7,392 bases of DNA from Solirubrobacterales bacterium (GCA_003244035.1 QHBV01000121.1:1-7392), one strand, 5' to 3'; shown: positions 1 to 6,267, counted from the stretch's first letter. Numbers and translations are program-made. Notes: a model not told the origin generated them from the letters alone.

Positions 1-752
1 GCGAGCCTCGGCGTGTCCGCCGGCGCGCCCTCATAGTCCAGGCGGATCAGCCGCGCCCCCTGCACCGAGCCCTGTGCGACCGCGGCGAACGCGCCCATCC
101 CGGCCTCGCGGATCTGATCCTCGTCGATCACCGTCACGGTGAGACCGTCCAGGCGCTGGGCCAGCTTCTGCGCGTAGCTCGCGAGCGCTTGTGGAGGGAG
201 GTCGTTCGCCGGCGTGTCGCCGAGGTCGCGGGCGCGATTCTGTGCCATGCAGATGATCGTCGCGGTGCGGACGGCTTCGGAGACGTCGTGGTGGGCGCTG
301 ATCAGCAGTCGCTCGAGCTCGGGGCCGCGGTCGGCGGCGTCATCGGGCTCGCCGGAGCGGTCCTTGTAGCGATCGAAGCGGCGGGCGTGCAGCAGCGTGC
401 CCTCCACGATCCCGGCCGCGACCGTCTCGTCAACGTGGTGTGGCAGCTCCCAGCACAGGCACTTGGCGCCGAGCTCGCGCGCGCGGCCGTGGGCGATGCC
501 GGCTGCCCCCCGTGCGCGCTCGGCGTCGAACCGCTCGCGATCGCCGAGCCCGACGAGGATCACCCGCCGGCTGTCGGCGTGCGCCACCGCCAAGTGCCCC
601 AGCGCCGGCTTCGCCTCGCCGCGATCGAGCAGCGATTGCAGCGTTCCGGAGCCAAAATCGTGCGCTGCCCGCTCGCCCTCGAATATGCCGACCACGATCG
701 TGTCGACATCGGGTAAGGCGTATGGACTCTCGGTCGTTGCCTGCACCCGCAC
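1..752 (-). CDS. pepA: Leucyl aminopeptidase (M17 family), N-terminal part, cut by window edge
   Basis: Cytosolic metallopeptidases of family M17 remove N-terminal residues from peptides, usually as hexamers with two metal ions per active site. The minus strand reads open from 752 to the left edge, giving 250 residues of a protein that is normally about 480-500. The first ~150 residues resemble the M17 macro-like N-terminal domain (DTIVVGIFEGE near residue 17; RRVILVGLGDRERF near 62). Residues 172-184 (NRARDLGDTPAND) are the family's linker signature, and EAGMGAFAAVAQGS (226-239) opens the catalytic domain. The metal-binding and catalytic motifs lie beyond the edge, so activity cannot be judged. 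The start is uncertain. GTG at 752 has AGGGTGG five bases upstream; in-frame GTGs at 761 and 746 are alternatives. TAGGGT at 765-760 could instead be a -10 box for a nearly leaderless mRNA. The gene is divergent from the thiolase. Family assignment is firm; the exact start is not. Confidence 0.9.
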   Translation of the reverse strand, partial: MRVQATTESPYALPDVDTIVVGIFEGERAAHDFGSGTLQSLLDRGEAKPALGHLAVAHADSRRVILVGLGDRERFDAERARGAAGIAHGRARELGAKCLCWELPHHVDETVAAGIVEGTLLHARRFDRYKDRSGEPDDAADRGPELERLLISAHHDVSEAVRTATIICMAQNRARDLGDTPANDLPPQALASYAQKLAQRLDGLTVTVIDEDQIREAGMGAFAAVAQGSVQGARLIRLDYEGAPADTPRL

Positions 753-821
753 GAGCGCCACCCTAGCAACACCAGCGCCTAAGATTGCCGGCCCCCGCGA
801 ACGAACCCGGAGCCTCTTGAT
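753..821. promoter_or_regulatory. Divergent promoter region between pepA and thiolase
   Basis: This 69-base gap separates two divergent genes and must contain, or lie next to, both promoters. On the plus strand TAAGAT at 780-785 fits a -10 box, but I see no good -35 at the right distance. GGAG at 809-812, nine bases before the ATG at 822, is the thiolase ribosome binding site. On the minus strand TAGGGT (765-760) could be a -10 for pepA. AGCGCC occurs as a direct repeat at 755-760 and 774-779. Promoter calls are weak and rest on short matches only. Confidence 0.4.
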
Positions 822-2006
822 ATGCCCAAGACCGTCATCCTGTCCGCCGCCCGCACGCCGATCGGCAAGCTCGGGGGCGCACTCGCCGGCGTCGATGCCA
901 CCGAGCTGGGCGGGATCGCGATCAGGGCTGCGCTCGAGCGCGCCGAGGTGGCGGCAGCGCAGGTGCAGCACGTGGTCATGGGCCAGGTGATCCAGGCGGG
1001 GCAGGGCCAGATCCCCTCGCGCCAGGCCCAGATCAAGGGTGGGGTCCCGAAGGAGGTCCCGTCCGAGACGATCAACAAGGTGTGCGCCTCGGGCATCCGT
1101 GCCGCCGGCCTACTCGACGCCGCGATCCGTGCGGACGACATCGAGGTCGGAGTCGGCGGTGGGATGGAGTCGATGTCGAACGCTCCCTACCTGCTCCCAC
1201 AGGCCCGGTTCGGCTTTCGCATGGGCGATGCCAAGGCGATCGACGCGATGATCAATGACGGGCTCACGAACCCGTTCTCGGGCAAGCACATGGCGCAGGA
1301 GGCCAGCGAGGTCGCCGCCGAGCTCGAGCTCACCCGGGTCGACATGGACCGCTGGGCGCTGCGCTCGCACGAGCTCGCGCTCGAGGCGACCGACGAAGGG
1401 CGCCTGGCCGAGGAGATCGCGCCGGTCACGATCACGACCCGAAAGGGCGAGACGGTGGTCGAGGTGGACGAGGGACCGCGGCGGGACACGAGCCTCGAGA
1501 CGCTCGCGAAGCTGCCGCCGATCTTCATGAAGGACGGGTCGCACACGGCGGGTAACAGCCCGGGCGTCAACGACGGTGGGGGGGCGCTGGTGCTCGCCGG
1601 GGAGGACTGGGCCAAGCGCAACGGCAAGCCGGCGCTGGCGACGATCCTCGCGCAGGCGCAGGTCGCCGACGACTTCCCGTATCTCGCGCGCACGCCGGCG
1701 AAGGCGGCGCGCAGCGCGCTCGCAAAGGCGGGCCTGGGCGTTGAGGAGGTCGATCTGTGGGAGATCAACGAGGCGTTCGCATCGGTGACGCTGAACTCGA
1801 TCCGGATGCTCGGGATCGACTCCAACCGCGTCAACGTCAACGGTGGCGCGGTCGCGCTCGGTCACCCGATCGGTGCCTCGGGAGCGCGCATCCTGGGCAC
1901 TCTCGTGTACGAGCTCCGGCGTCGTGGCGGCGGCCTCGGGTGCGCCGCGATCTGCTCCGGCGGCGGCCAGGGCGACGCGGTGATCGTCGAGGTGAACGGC
2001 GGCTGA
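822..2006 (+). CDS. Thiolase (acetyl-CoA C-acetyltransferase family)
   Basis: Thiolases join two acetyl-CoA into acetoacetyl-CoA or, in reverse, cleave 3-ketoacyl-CoA with CoA in the last step of beta-oxidation. The 394-residue protein has the usual family length and all catalytic elements: nucleophile C88 in NKVCASG, the GGGMESMSNAPY segment (112-123), NEAF with N316, H348 in GGAVALGHPIGASGAR, and acid/base C378 in CSGGGQG. These positions agree almost exactly with the well-studied biosynthetic thiolase numbering (Cys89, Asn316, His348, Cys378). The start ATG at 822 follows GGAG by nine bases, and MPKTVILSAARTPIGK is a normal thiolase N-terminus, so the start is secure. Sequence alone does not separate a short-chain biosynthetic enzyme (atoB/phaA type) from a degradative one (fadA type). 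The nearby ETF and mutase genes favour degradation, by inference. It appears to be transcribed alone, being followed by a hairpin and a 250-base gap. Confidence 0.95.
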   Translation: MPKTVILSAARTPIGKLGGALAGVDATELGGIAIRAALERAEVAAAQVQHVVMGQVIQAGQGQIPSRQAQIKGGVPKEVPSETINKVCASGIRAAGLLDAAIRADDIEVGVGGGMESMSNAPYLLPQARFGFRMGDAKAIDAMINDGLTNPFSGKHMAQEASEVAAELELTRVDMDRWALRSHELALEATDEGRLAEEIAPVTITTRKGETVVEVDEGPRRDTSLETLAKLPPIFMKDGSHTAGNSPGVNDGGGALVLAGEDWAKRNGKPALATILAQAQVADDFPYLARTPAKAARSALAKAGLGVEEVDLWEINEAFASVTLNSIRMLGIDSNRVNVNGGAVALGHPIGASGARILGTLVYELRRRGGGLGCAAICSGGGQGDAVIVEVNGG

Positions 2007-2014
2007 GGCCGCCG
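1997..2014 (+). terminator. GC hairpin spanning the thiolase stop codon
   Basis: CGGCGGC (1997-2003) pairs perfectly with GCCGCCG (2008-2014) around the loop TGAG, which carries the thiolase stop codon. A 7-bp all-GC stem at the end of a gene fits a transcription pause or terminator. No T-run follows, so it is not a classical intrinsic terminator, and the stem overlaps the last codons. Short GC stems also arise by chance in DNA of this composition. Confidence 0.35.
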
Positions 2015-2211
2015 GCCCGAACGCACGGACGATCGCGCGCCCGAGCTCATCCGCGTGTCCGAGCTCAGGCCAGCTTGCTGGCGTGGACCCTCGACACGGT
2101 CGAGCCGCCGGCGACGAGCAGGGTTGCGGCCGCAATCAGTCCAGCGGCGGCTTCGATGCCATCTGAGCCGCCACCGGCGAATCAGACTCGGCCTGACAGC
2201 TGCGACTTCCC
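2015..2211. other. Non-coding gap between thiolase and B12-binding gene
   Basis: I find no convincing gene here. It contains a direct repeat CCGAGCTCA at 2041-2049 and 2059-2067 (18 bases apart, each with the GAGCTC palindrome). It also contains GCCAGC-TT-GCTGGC at 2069-2082 and CTCGAC-ACG-GTCGAG at 2090-2104. On the minus strand, roughly 2185 down to 2066, one frame encodes a short stretch resembling a membrane helix (GLIAAATLLVAGG) ending in a stop. It has a stop just upstream and no start codon, so it is at most a remnant. Confidence 0.5.
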
Positions 2212-2217
2212 TACAAT
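2212..2217 (+). promoter_or_regulatory. Putative -10 box for the B12-binding gene
   Basis: TACAAT differs from the consensus TATAAT at one position and stands out in GC-rich surroundings. It would place the transcript start near 2224 and leave a leader of about 33 bases before the ATG at 2257. The nearest -35-like hexamer, CTGACA at 2193-2198, is only 13 bases away, shorter than the usual 16-18, so the promoter is incomplete by consensus. Confidence 0.4.
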
Positions 2218-2225
2218 CCCCGGCT

Positions 2226-2246
2226 CGCACGCGCACGCGCACGCGC
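2226..2246 (+). repeat. Alternating purine/pyrimidine tract with (GCACGC)3
   Basis: From 2226 to 2246 the sequence alternates strictly between pyrimidine and purine. It contains three tandem copies of GCACGC (2227-2232, 2233-2238, 2239-2244). After a break at 2246-2249 a second alternating tract (2249-2262) runs through the start codon at 2257. Such tracts can adopt left-handed Z-DNA under negative supercoiling, and short tandem repeats can slip during replication. It lies in the expected mRNA leader of the next gene. Confidence 0.75.
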
Positions 2247-2256
2247 CGGCACGCGC

Positions 2257-2694
2257 ATGCGCTACGTGCCTGCGTTCCCGCCGATGGCCGCCGCCTCCCC
2301 TGAGAAGAAGATCCGTGTCGTGGTCGCCAAGCCCGGGCTCGACGGCCACGACCGCGGCGCCAAGATCATCGCGCGGGCTCTACGCGACGCGGGGATGGAG
2401 GTGATCTACACGGGCCTGCACCAGACGCCCGAGCAGATCGTCGAGACCGTGATCCAGGAGGACGCCGATGCGGTCGGGCTGTCGATCCTCTCGGGCGCGC
2501 ACATGACGCTCGTCCCACGGATCGTCGCGTTGCTGGAGGAGCAGGGCGTCGACGACGTGGTCGTCACGGTCGGGGGCACGATCCCCGGCGATGACGTGAA
2601 GGAGCTCAAGGCGCTCGGCGTCGCCGAGGTGTTCACGCCCGGCACCACCGCGCAGCAGGCGATCGACTTCATCCGTGGCGCCGTGCGGGCATAG
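2257..2694 (+). CDS. Free-standing B12-binding subunit, methylmalonyl-CoA mutase type
   Basis: This 145-residue protein is a complete cobalamin-binding domain without the TIM-barrel catalytic part. After a ~18-residue leader come IRVVVAKPGLDGHDRG (19-34), holding the DxHxxG cobalamin motif (D29, H31, G34; H31 would be the lower axial cobalt ligand). GLSILSGAHMT (74-84) and VGGTIP (105-110) follow and would line the nucleotide-tail pocket. In two-subunit mutases (archaeal methylmalonyl-CoA, isobutyryl-CoA or 2-hydroxyisobutyryl-CoA mutase) this subunit pairs with a separate large subunit and carries adenosylcobalamin for carbon-skeleton rearrangement. No large subunit, MeaB-type GTPase or epimerase is visible here, so the substrate is unknown. 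The start could be ATG 2257 or ATG 2284; neither has a Shine-Dalgarno sequence. The family core begins at EKKIRVVV, which fits both and slightly favours 2284 (MAAASPEKK). Confidence 0.9.
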   Translation: MRYVPAFPPMAAASPEKKIRVVVAKPGLDGHDRGAKIIARALRDAGMEVIYTGLHQTPEQIVETVIQEDADAVGLSILSGAHMTLVPRIVALLEEQGVDDVVVTVGGTIPGDDVKELKALGVAEVFTPGTTAQQAIDFIRGAVRA

Positions 2695-2715
2695 CCGGCA
2701 CCCGTTCCGAGCCGA

Positions 2716-2731
2716 TTGACTCGTCAGTCAA
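2716..2731. promoter_or_regulatory. Perfect 16-bp palindrome, probable operator of the etf operon
   Basis: TTGACT-CGTC-AGTCAA has perfect 6-bp arms around a 4-bp spacer, whose central CG is self-complementary in part. It lies between the B12-binding gene and etfB and overlaps the -35 region, where a bound repressor would block RNA polymerase. Size and symmetry fit a dimeric TetR-like repressor, a family that often controls fatty-acid and acyl-CoA genes in actinobacteria. No regulator is encoded in the window, so the protein is unknown. Confidence 0.6.
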
Positions 2732-2742
2732 CCGGGTATCAT
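2716..2742 (+). promoter_or_regulatory. Putative promoter of the etfB-etfA-ETF-QO operon
   Basis: TTGACT (2716-2721) matches five of six bases of the -35 consensus and TATCAT (2737-2742) is a fair -10. The 15-base spacer is slightly short. Transcription would begin near 2749, giving a leader of about 24 bases that contains the strong ribosome binding site before etfB. The -35 is one arm of the palindrome described at 2716-2731. Confidence 0.55.
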
Positions 2743-2759
2743 GCTCGCCTCGTTCCGAG

Positions 2760-2766
2760 AAGGAGG
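2760..2766 (+). promoter_or_regulatory. Strong ribosome binding site that sets the TTG start of etfB
   Basis: AAGGAGG is close to a perfect anti-16S match, six bases before TTG at 2773. No ATG or GTG lies at a suitable distance, and the protein read from this TTG begins exactly where EtfB proteins normally begin (MKICVLVKEVPD). Confidence 0.85.
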
Positions 2767-2772
2767 CCATAG

Positions 2773-3564
2773 TTGAAGATCTGCGTCCTGGTCAAAGAGG
2801 TCCCGGACGCCGCCGTCGAGAAGCGCATCGATCCCTCGACGGGGCGGATGGACCGATCTTCTGAGAAGAACCTGAACCCCTACGACACGCACGCGATCGA
2901 GGCGGCGATGGCGCTTCGCGAGGGAGGCGTGATGCAGGTCGACGAGATCGTCGCCGTCACGATGGGCCCCGGCTCCGCCGTCCGCGCCCTGCACAAGGCG
3001 GTCTCGCTCGGCGCCGACCGGTCCCTGCACCTGACCGACGATGCACTCGCCGGCTCCGACGTCGCCGCGACCGGCTATGCGCTCGCCAAGGCCCTGGAAT
3101 CCGAGCAGCCCGACCTGGTGCTGCTGGGACAGCAGTCCGACGACGGCGAGTGCTACACGATCGGCGCCGTGCTCGCCGACCACCTCAAAATGCCCTCACT
3201 CACCCAGGTGATCAAGATGGATGTCGACGGCGACGGCCTGCGCTGCGAGCGCCAGGCCGAGTACGGCTACGACACCGTGCAGCTGACGATGCCCGCCGTG
3301 ATCTCTGTGGGGGACGCCATCAACGAGCCCCGGTACCCATCGCTGAAGGCGATCATGGGCGCGAAGAAGAAGCCGCTGCGGACCGCGGGTCTCGCCGATC
3401 TCGGGATCGAGCGCTCGCTTGTCGGCGAAGAGGGCTCGCGCGTGCAGTGCGGAGATTTCCACGACCCGCCGGCGAAGGCCGCTGGGCAGATCATCGAGGA
3501 CGAGGACACCAACGAGACAGTCGAGAAGATCGTCGCCTGGCTCGATCAAAGGAAGCTGATCTAG
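2773..3564 (+). CDS. etfB: Electron transfer flavoprotein, beta subunit
   Basis: EtfB pairs with EtfA to make the soluble ETF that takes electrons from acyl-CoA dehydrogenases and delivers them to ETF:quinone oxidoreductase. The 263 residues match the family's length. It opens with MKICVLVKEVPD, followed by NPYD (35-38), GADRSLHL (80-87), GSDVAATGYALA (94-105) and the nucleotide-binding GQQSDDG (119-125). The signature NEPRYPSLKAIMGAKKKP (184-201) includes the recognition loop in which a leucine (here L191) docks into partner dehydrogenases. The start is TTG, supported by AAGGAGG six bases upstream. The stop codon abuts the etfA start directly. The GSDxxxTG and DDG segments look like ordinary actinobacterial ETF rather than clear bifurcating ETF, and the ETF-QO gene in the operon agrees, but I cannot settle the class by eye. 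Confidence 0.95.
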   Translation: MKICVLVKEVPDAAVEKRIDPSTGRMDRSSEKNLNPYDTHAIEAAMALREGGVMQVDEIVAVTMGPGSAVRALHKAVSLGADRSLHLTDDALAGSDVAATGYALAKALESEQPDLVLLGQQSDDGECYTIGAVLADHLKMPSLTQVIKMDVDGDGLRCERQAEYGYDTVQLTMPAVISVGDAINEPRYPSLKAIMGAKKKPLRTAGLADLGIERSLVGEEGSRVQCGDFHDPPAKAAGQIIEDEDTNETVEKIVAWLDQRKLI

Positions 3565-4548
3565 ATGGCCGATGTACTCGCTTATGTCCTGCACTACGAA
3601 GGCGCGTTCAACAAGAACTCGTTGGGCGCCGTGTCCGAGGGTGCGGCCCGCGCGCGCGAAGTAGGGGGTTCATGCCACGCTGTCGTGGTTGGAGGCGAGA
3701 GCCTGACCGACGAGCTGTGCTGCTCGCTCGGCGCCTACGGCGCGAGCAAGGTGTTCCGCGCCCGCGGCCCGGAGGGGCTGGCCCAGCCGGTGATCGACGC
3801 GATGGCAAACGTGATCGACGAGCACGGCCACTCCTATGCGCTGTTCGGCGGCGGCCTGCTCGGATTCGAGATCGGCGCGGGTCTGGCGGCTCGCAGGCAC
3901 GCCGGCGTGACGATGGAGGTCACCACGGTCCGCGCACAGGACGGAGAGCTCGTCGCCGAGCGGCCGATCCTGCAGGATTCGCAGATCTCGGTCTCGCGCT
4001 ACCGGGGCGGCCTCGGGATCATCATCGGCCGCATCAACGCATTCGAGGTCGTCTCGCGCGATGGTGGTGCCGCGGAGGTCGTGGACGTCGACGTCGAGTA
4101 CTCGCCGTGGTCGACCCGGGCCACGATGGTCACGCGCGGCGAGCAGCGCGGCGCGGACGTCGACATCGAGGGCGCCGACATCCTCGTCGCCGGTGGCCGC
4201 GGCCTGGGCAAGGCCGACGGCTTCAAGCTGGCCGAGGCGCTGGCGGCCGCGCTGGGCCCGAACACGGCGGTCGCCGCTACGCGGGCCGTCGTCGACGCCG
4301 GCTGGTACCCGTACGCGGCCCAGATCGGCCAGACGGGCAAGACGGTCGCGCCGAAGCTGTACCTGGCCGCCGGGATCTCCGGCGCGATTCAGCACAAGGT
4401 CGGGATGCAGTCCTCGGAGAGCATCGTCGCGATCAACAAAGACGCGAACGCGCCGATCTTCGAGTTCGCTGACCTCGGGATCGTCGGGGACCTCAACAAG
4501 ATCCTGCCGAAACTGACCGAAGCGATCAAGGCACGCAAGGGCTCGTAG
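3565..4548 (+). CDS. etfA: Electron transfer flavoprotein, alpha subunit
   Basis: EtfA supplies most of the FAD site of ETF. The 327 residues are normal for the family. The N-terminal domain (about 1-190) matches the alpha/beta fold that faces EtfB. The C-terminal FAD domain shows GGRGLG (210-215), TRAVVDAGW (239-247), QIGQTGKTV (253-261), LYLAAGISGAIQHKVGM (265-281) and AINKD (289-293), which together form the PROSITE-type EtfA signature. ATG follows the etfB TAG with no gap, and AAGGAAG at 3549-3555 inside etfB serves as its ribosome binding site nine bases upstream. Tight junctions on both sides imply equal, coupled synthesis of the two subunits and ETF-QO. No key FAD residue is visibly missing. 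Confidence 0.96.
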   Translation: MADVLAYVLHYEGAFNKNSLGAVSEGAARAREVGGSCHAVVVGGESLTDELCCSLGAYGASKVFRARGPEGLAQPVIDAMANVIDEHGHSYALFGGGLLGFEIGAGLAARRHAGVTMEVTTVRAQDGELVAERPILQDSQISVSRYRGGLGIIIGRINAFEVVSRDGGAAEVVDVDVEYSPWSTRATMVTRGEQRGADVDIEGADILVAGGRGLGKADGFKLAEALAAALGPNTAVAATRAVVDAGWYPYAAQIGQTGKTVAPKLYLAAGISGAIQHKVGMQSSESIVAINKDANAPIFEFADLGIVGDLNKILPKLTEAIKARKGS

Positions 4549-4551
4549 GCG

Positions 4552-6267
4552 ATGTCCTCCGCGAACGGGCACGCTCCCAGCGCTCCGAGCGAGTTCCCGC
4601 CGCCCGTCGCCTCCCCCGAGGAGTTCATCAAGCGAACGCTCGACTCCGCGGACGAGCGGATCGAGGTCGGGGTCGCGATCGTCGGCGGCGGGCCCGCCGG
4701 TCTGGCCTGCGCGGTCCGGCTCCTGCAGCTTCTGGAGGGTGATCCGAAGCTGGCAGAGCGCCTCGGCGAGGTCCCGGTGGCGGTGATCGAGAAGGGCAAG
4801 TCCTGCGGCGCGCACAACCTCAGCGGCGCGATCATGCGCCCGTCGGGCCTCGAGCGGCTGTTCCCGGATCTCAATCGTTCCGAGTGGCCGACCTACGGGC
4901 CGGTCGAGAAGGAGAGCGTCTACTGGATGCTCAGCCGGGGCGGCGTGCTGCCGCTGAAGCCCACGCCGCCGCCGTTTCGCAACCACGGAAACCACGTCGT
5001 CAGCGTTGCCGAGCTGTCCCGCTGGCTCGCCGCCAGGGCCGAGGAGGCGGGCGCCTTCCTCCTGACCGAGACCAGCGCGCAGCGGCTGCTGGTCTCAGGC
5101 GGAGTCGTCAGGGGCGTGCGCTCGGGCGACAAGGGTAGGAGCCGCGACGGGGAGGAGCTCTCAAACTTCGAGCCCGGGTCGGACGTGAGCGCGCGGGCGA
5201 CGGTCCTCGCCGAGGGCACGTGGGGTCACCTCACCGGTGCCGCGATCAAGGAGTTTGAGCTGGCCTCCGGCCGCGAGCCCCAGGTATGGGCCCTGGGGGT
5301 CAAGGAGGTGTGGGAGGTGGCAAGACCGCTCGATCGCGTTGTGCACACGCTCGGCTGGCCCCTGCGCTACCGCGCCAAGTGGCGCGAGTTCGGCGGCTCG
5401 TGGATCTACCCCATGGGTGCGGACCGGGTCTCGATCGGGTTCGTCGTCGGCCTCGACTACACCGACGCCACCGTGTCCCCGCACGACCTGCTGCAGCAGT
5501 TCAAGACCTCGAAGCTGGTCCGCCAGATCTTGGAGGGCGGCAAGCGCGTCGGATGGGGGGCGAAGGCGATCCCGGAGGGGGGCTACTGGGCGATGCCGAG
5601 GCCATCCGCGCCCGGGCTCGTGATCTGCGGCGACGGTGCAGGGATGGTGAACGTGCCGATCCTGAAGGGGATCCACTACGCGATCCACTCGGGCATCCTG
5701 GCTGCGGAGACGATCTTCGAGCAGTTGCAAGGCGGCGGAAGCGATTTCTCCGCGTACGACCAGCGGGTTGAGGACTCCTCGATCGGCACCGAGCTCTACC
5801 GCTCGCGCAACATGAAGCAGCCGTTTCACAAGGGCTTCTTCCTCGGCGGCGCGATCACCAACGCGATGGTCCTCAGCAAGGGCCGCTTTCCCGGCGGTCG
5901 CTGGGCAAACCACCCGGATGCGCAGGCGCCGATGATCGTCGCAGGCAAGCGCGAGGATTACCCCAAGCCTGATGGCAAGTACACCTTCGACAAGCTCTCC
6001 TCGGTATATGTCTCGGGCAACGCGACCCGCGACGACGCGCCCAATCACATTCGCGTTCGCAAGCAGGTACCGCGGGAGATCGCCGAGACGTGGCGGTGGA
6101 TGTGCCCGGCGGGGGTGTACGAGATCCCCGACGATGCGCCGTCAGAGGGTCCCGTCGATATCGTCGTCAACTACACCAACTGCGTCCAGTGCGGAGCGAT
6201 CACGGCCAAGGGCGGGCGGCTGACGCCGCCCGAGGGCGGCGATGGGCCGCTGTACACGATTACGTGA
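4552..6267 (+). CDS. ETF:quinone oxidoreductase with atypical iron-sulfur domain
   Basis: ETF-QO is a peripheral membrane flavoprotein that moves electrons from reduced ETF to quinone, probably menaquinone here. The 571-residue length is typical. The FAD Rossmann motif VAIVGGGPAGLACA lies at 41-54 and EKGKSCGAHNLSGAIMRP at 80-97. GWGAKAIPEGGYWAMPR (334-350) and ICGDGAGMVNVPILKG (358-373) form the FAD/quinone region. The C-terminal ferredoxin-like domain starts at CPAGVYE (C518) and ends in PPEGGDGPLY. Canonical enzymes use CPAGVYE plus NCxxCxxC for a [4Fe-4S] cluster. Here residues 543-551 read NCVQCGAIT, so C518, C544 and C547 are present while the fourth ligand is I550 (codon ATC at 6199-6201). 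The gene begins three bases after etfA, with AAGGG at 4537-4541. It resembles a FixC/EtfC enzyme fused to a degenerate FixX/EtfX domain. Overall identity is firm; cluster content is open. Confidence 0.93.
   Translation: MSSANGHAPSAPSEFPPPVASPEEFIKRTLDSADERIEVGVAIVGGGPAGLACAVRLLQLLEGDPKLAERLGEVPVAVIEKGKSCGAHNLSGAIMRPSGLERLFPDLNRSEWPTYGPVEKESVYWMLSRGGVLPLKPTPPPFRNHGNHVVSVAELSRWLAARAEEAGAFLLTETSAQRLLVSGGVVRGVRSGDKGRSRDGEELSNFEPGSDVSARATVLAEGTWGHLTGAAIKEFELASGREPQVWALGVKEVWEVARPLDRVVHTLGWPLRYRAKWREFGGSWIYPMGADRVSIGFVVGLDYTDATVSPHDLLQQFKTSKLVRQILEGGKRVGWGAKAIPEGGYWAMPRPSAPGLVICGDGAGMVNVPILKGIHYAIHSGILAAETIFEQLQGGGSDFSAYDQRVEDSSIGTELYRSRNMKQPFHKGFFLGGAITNAMVLSKGRFPGGRWANHPDAQAPMIVAGKREDYPKPDGKYTFDKLSSVYVSGNATRDDAPNHIRVRKQVPREIAETWRWMCPAGVYEIPDDAPSEGPVDIVVNYTNCVQCGAITAKGGRLTPPEGGDGPLYTIT

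Noticed and set aside
1110..2135. A 341-codon minus-strand frame opposite the thiolase
   Set aside because: Composition is that of a codon shadow of the thiolase; no motif or ribosome binding site supports it.
2066..2185. Minus-strand stretch encoding a membrane-helix-like peptide
   Set aside because: It has an in-frame stop just upstream, no start codon and no ribosome site. It could be a gene remnant, but the evidence is too thin for a pseudogene call.
3150..4472. A 440-codon plus-strand frame overlapping etfB and etfA
   Set aside because: It is a shifted reading of both genes, extremely Arg/Gly-rich and without family motifs, while the etfB and etfA frames carry complete signatures.
3670..4995. 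A 441-codon minus-strand open frame across etfA and ETF-QO
   Set aside because: It is antisense to two firmly identified genes, is Arg/Asp/Ala-rich with no recognisable motif, and long antisense frames are expected in GC-rich coding DNA.
6181..6201. Frameshift or recoding as the cause of the missing ETF-QO cysteine
   Set aside because: The frame remains good through the conserved PEGG-x-GP ending, the position is a plain ATC codon, and the other two frames give no cysteine.
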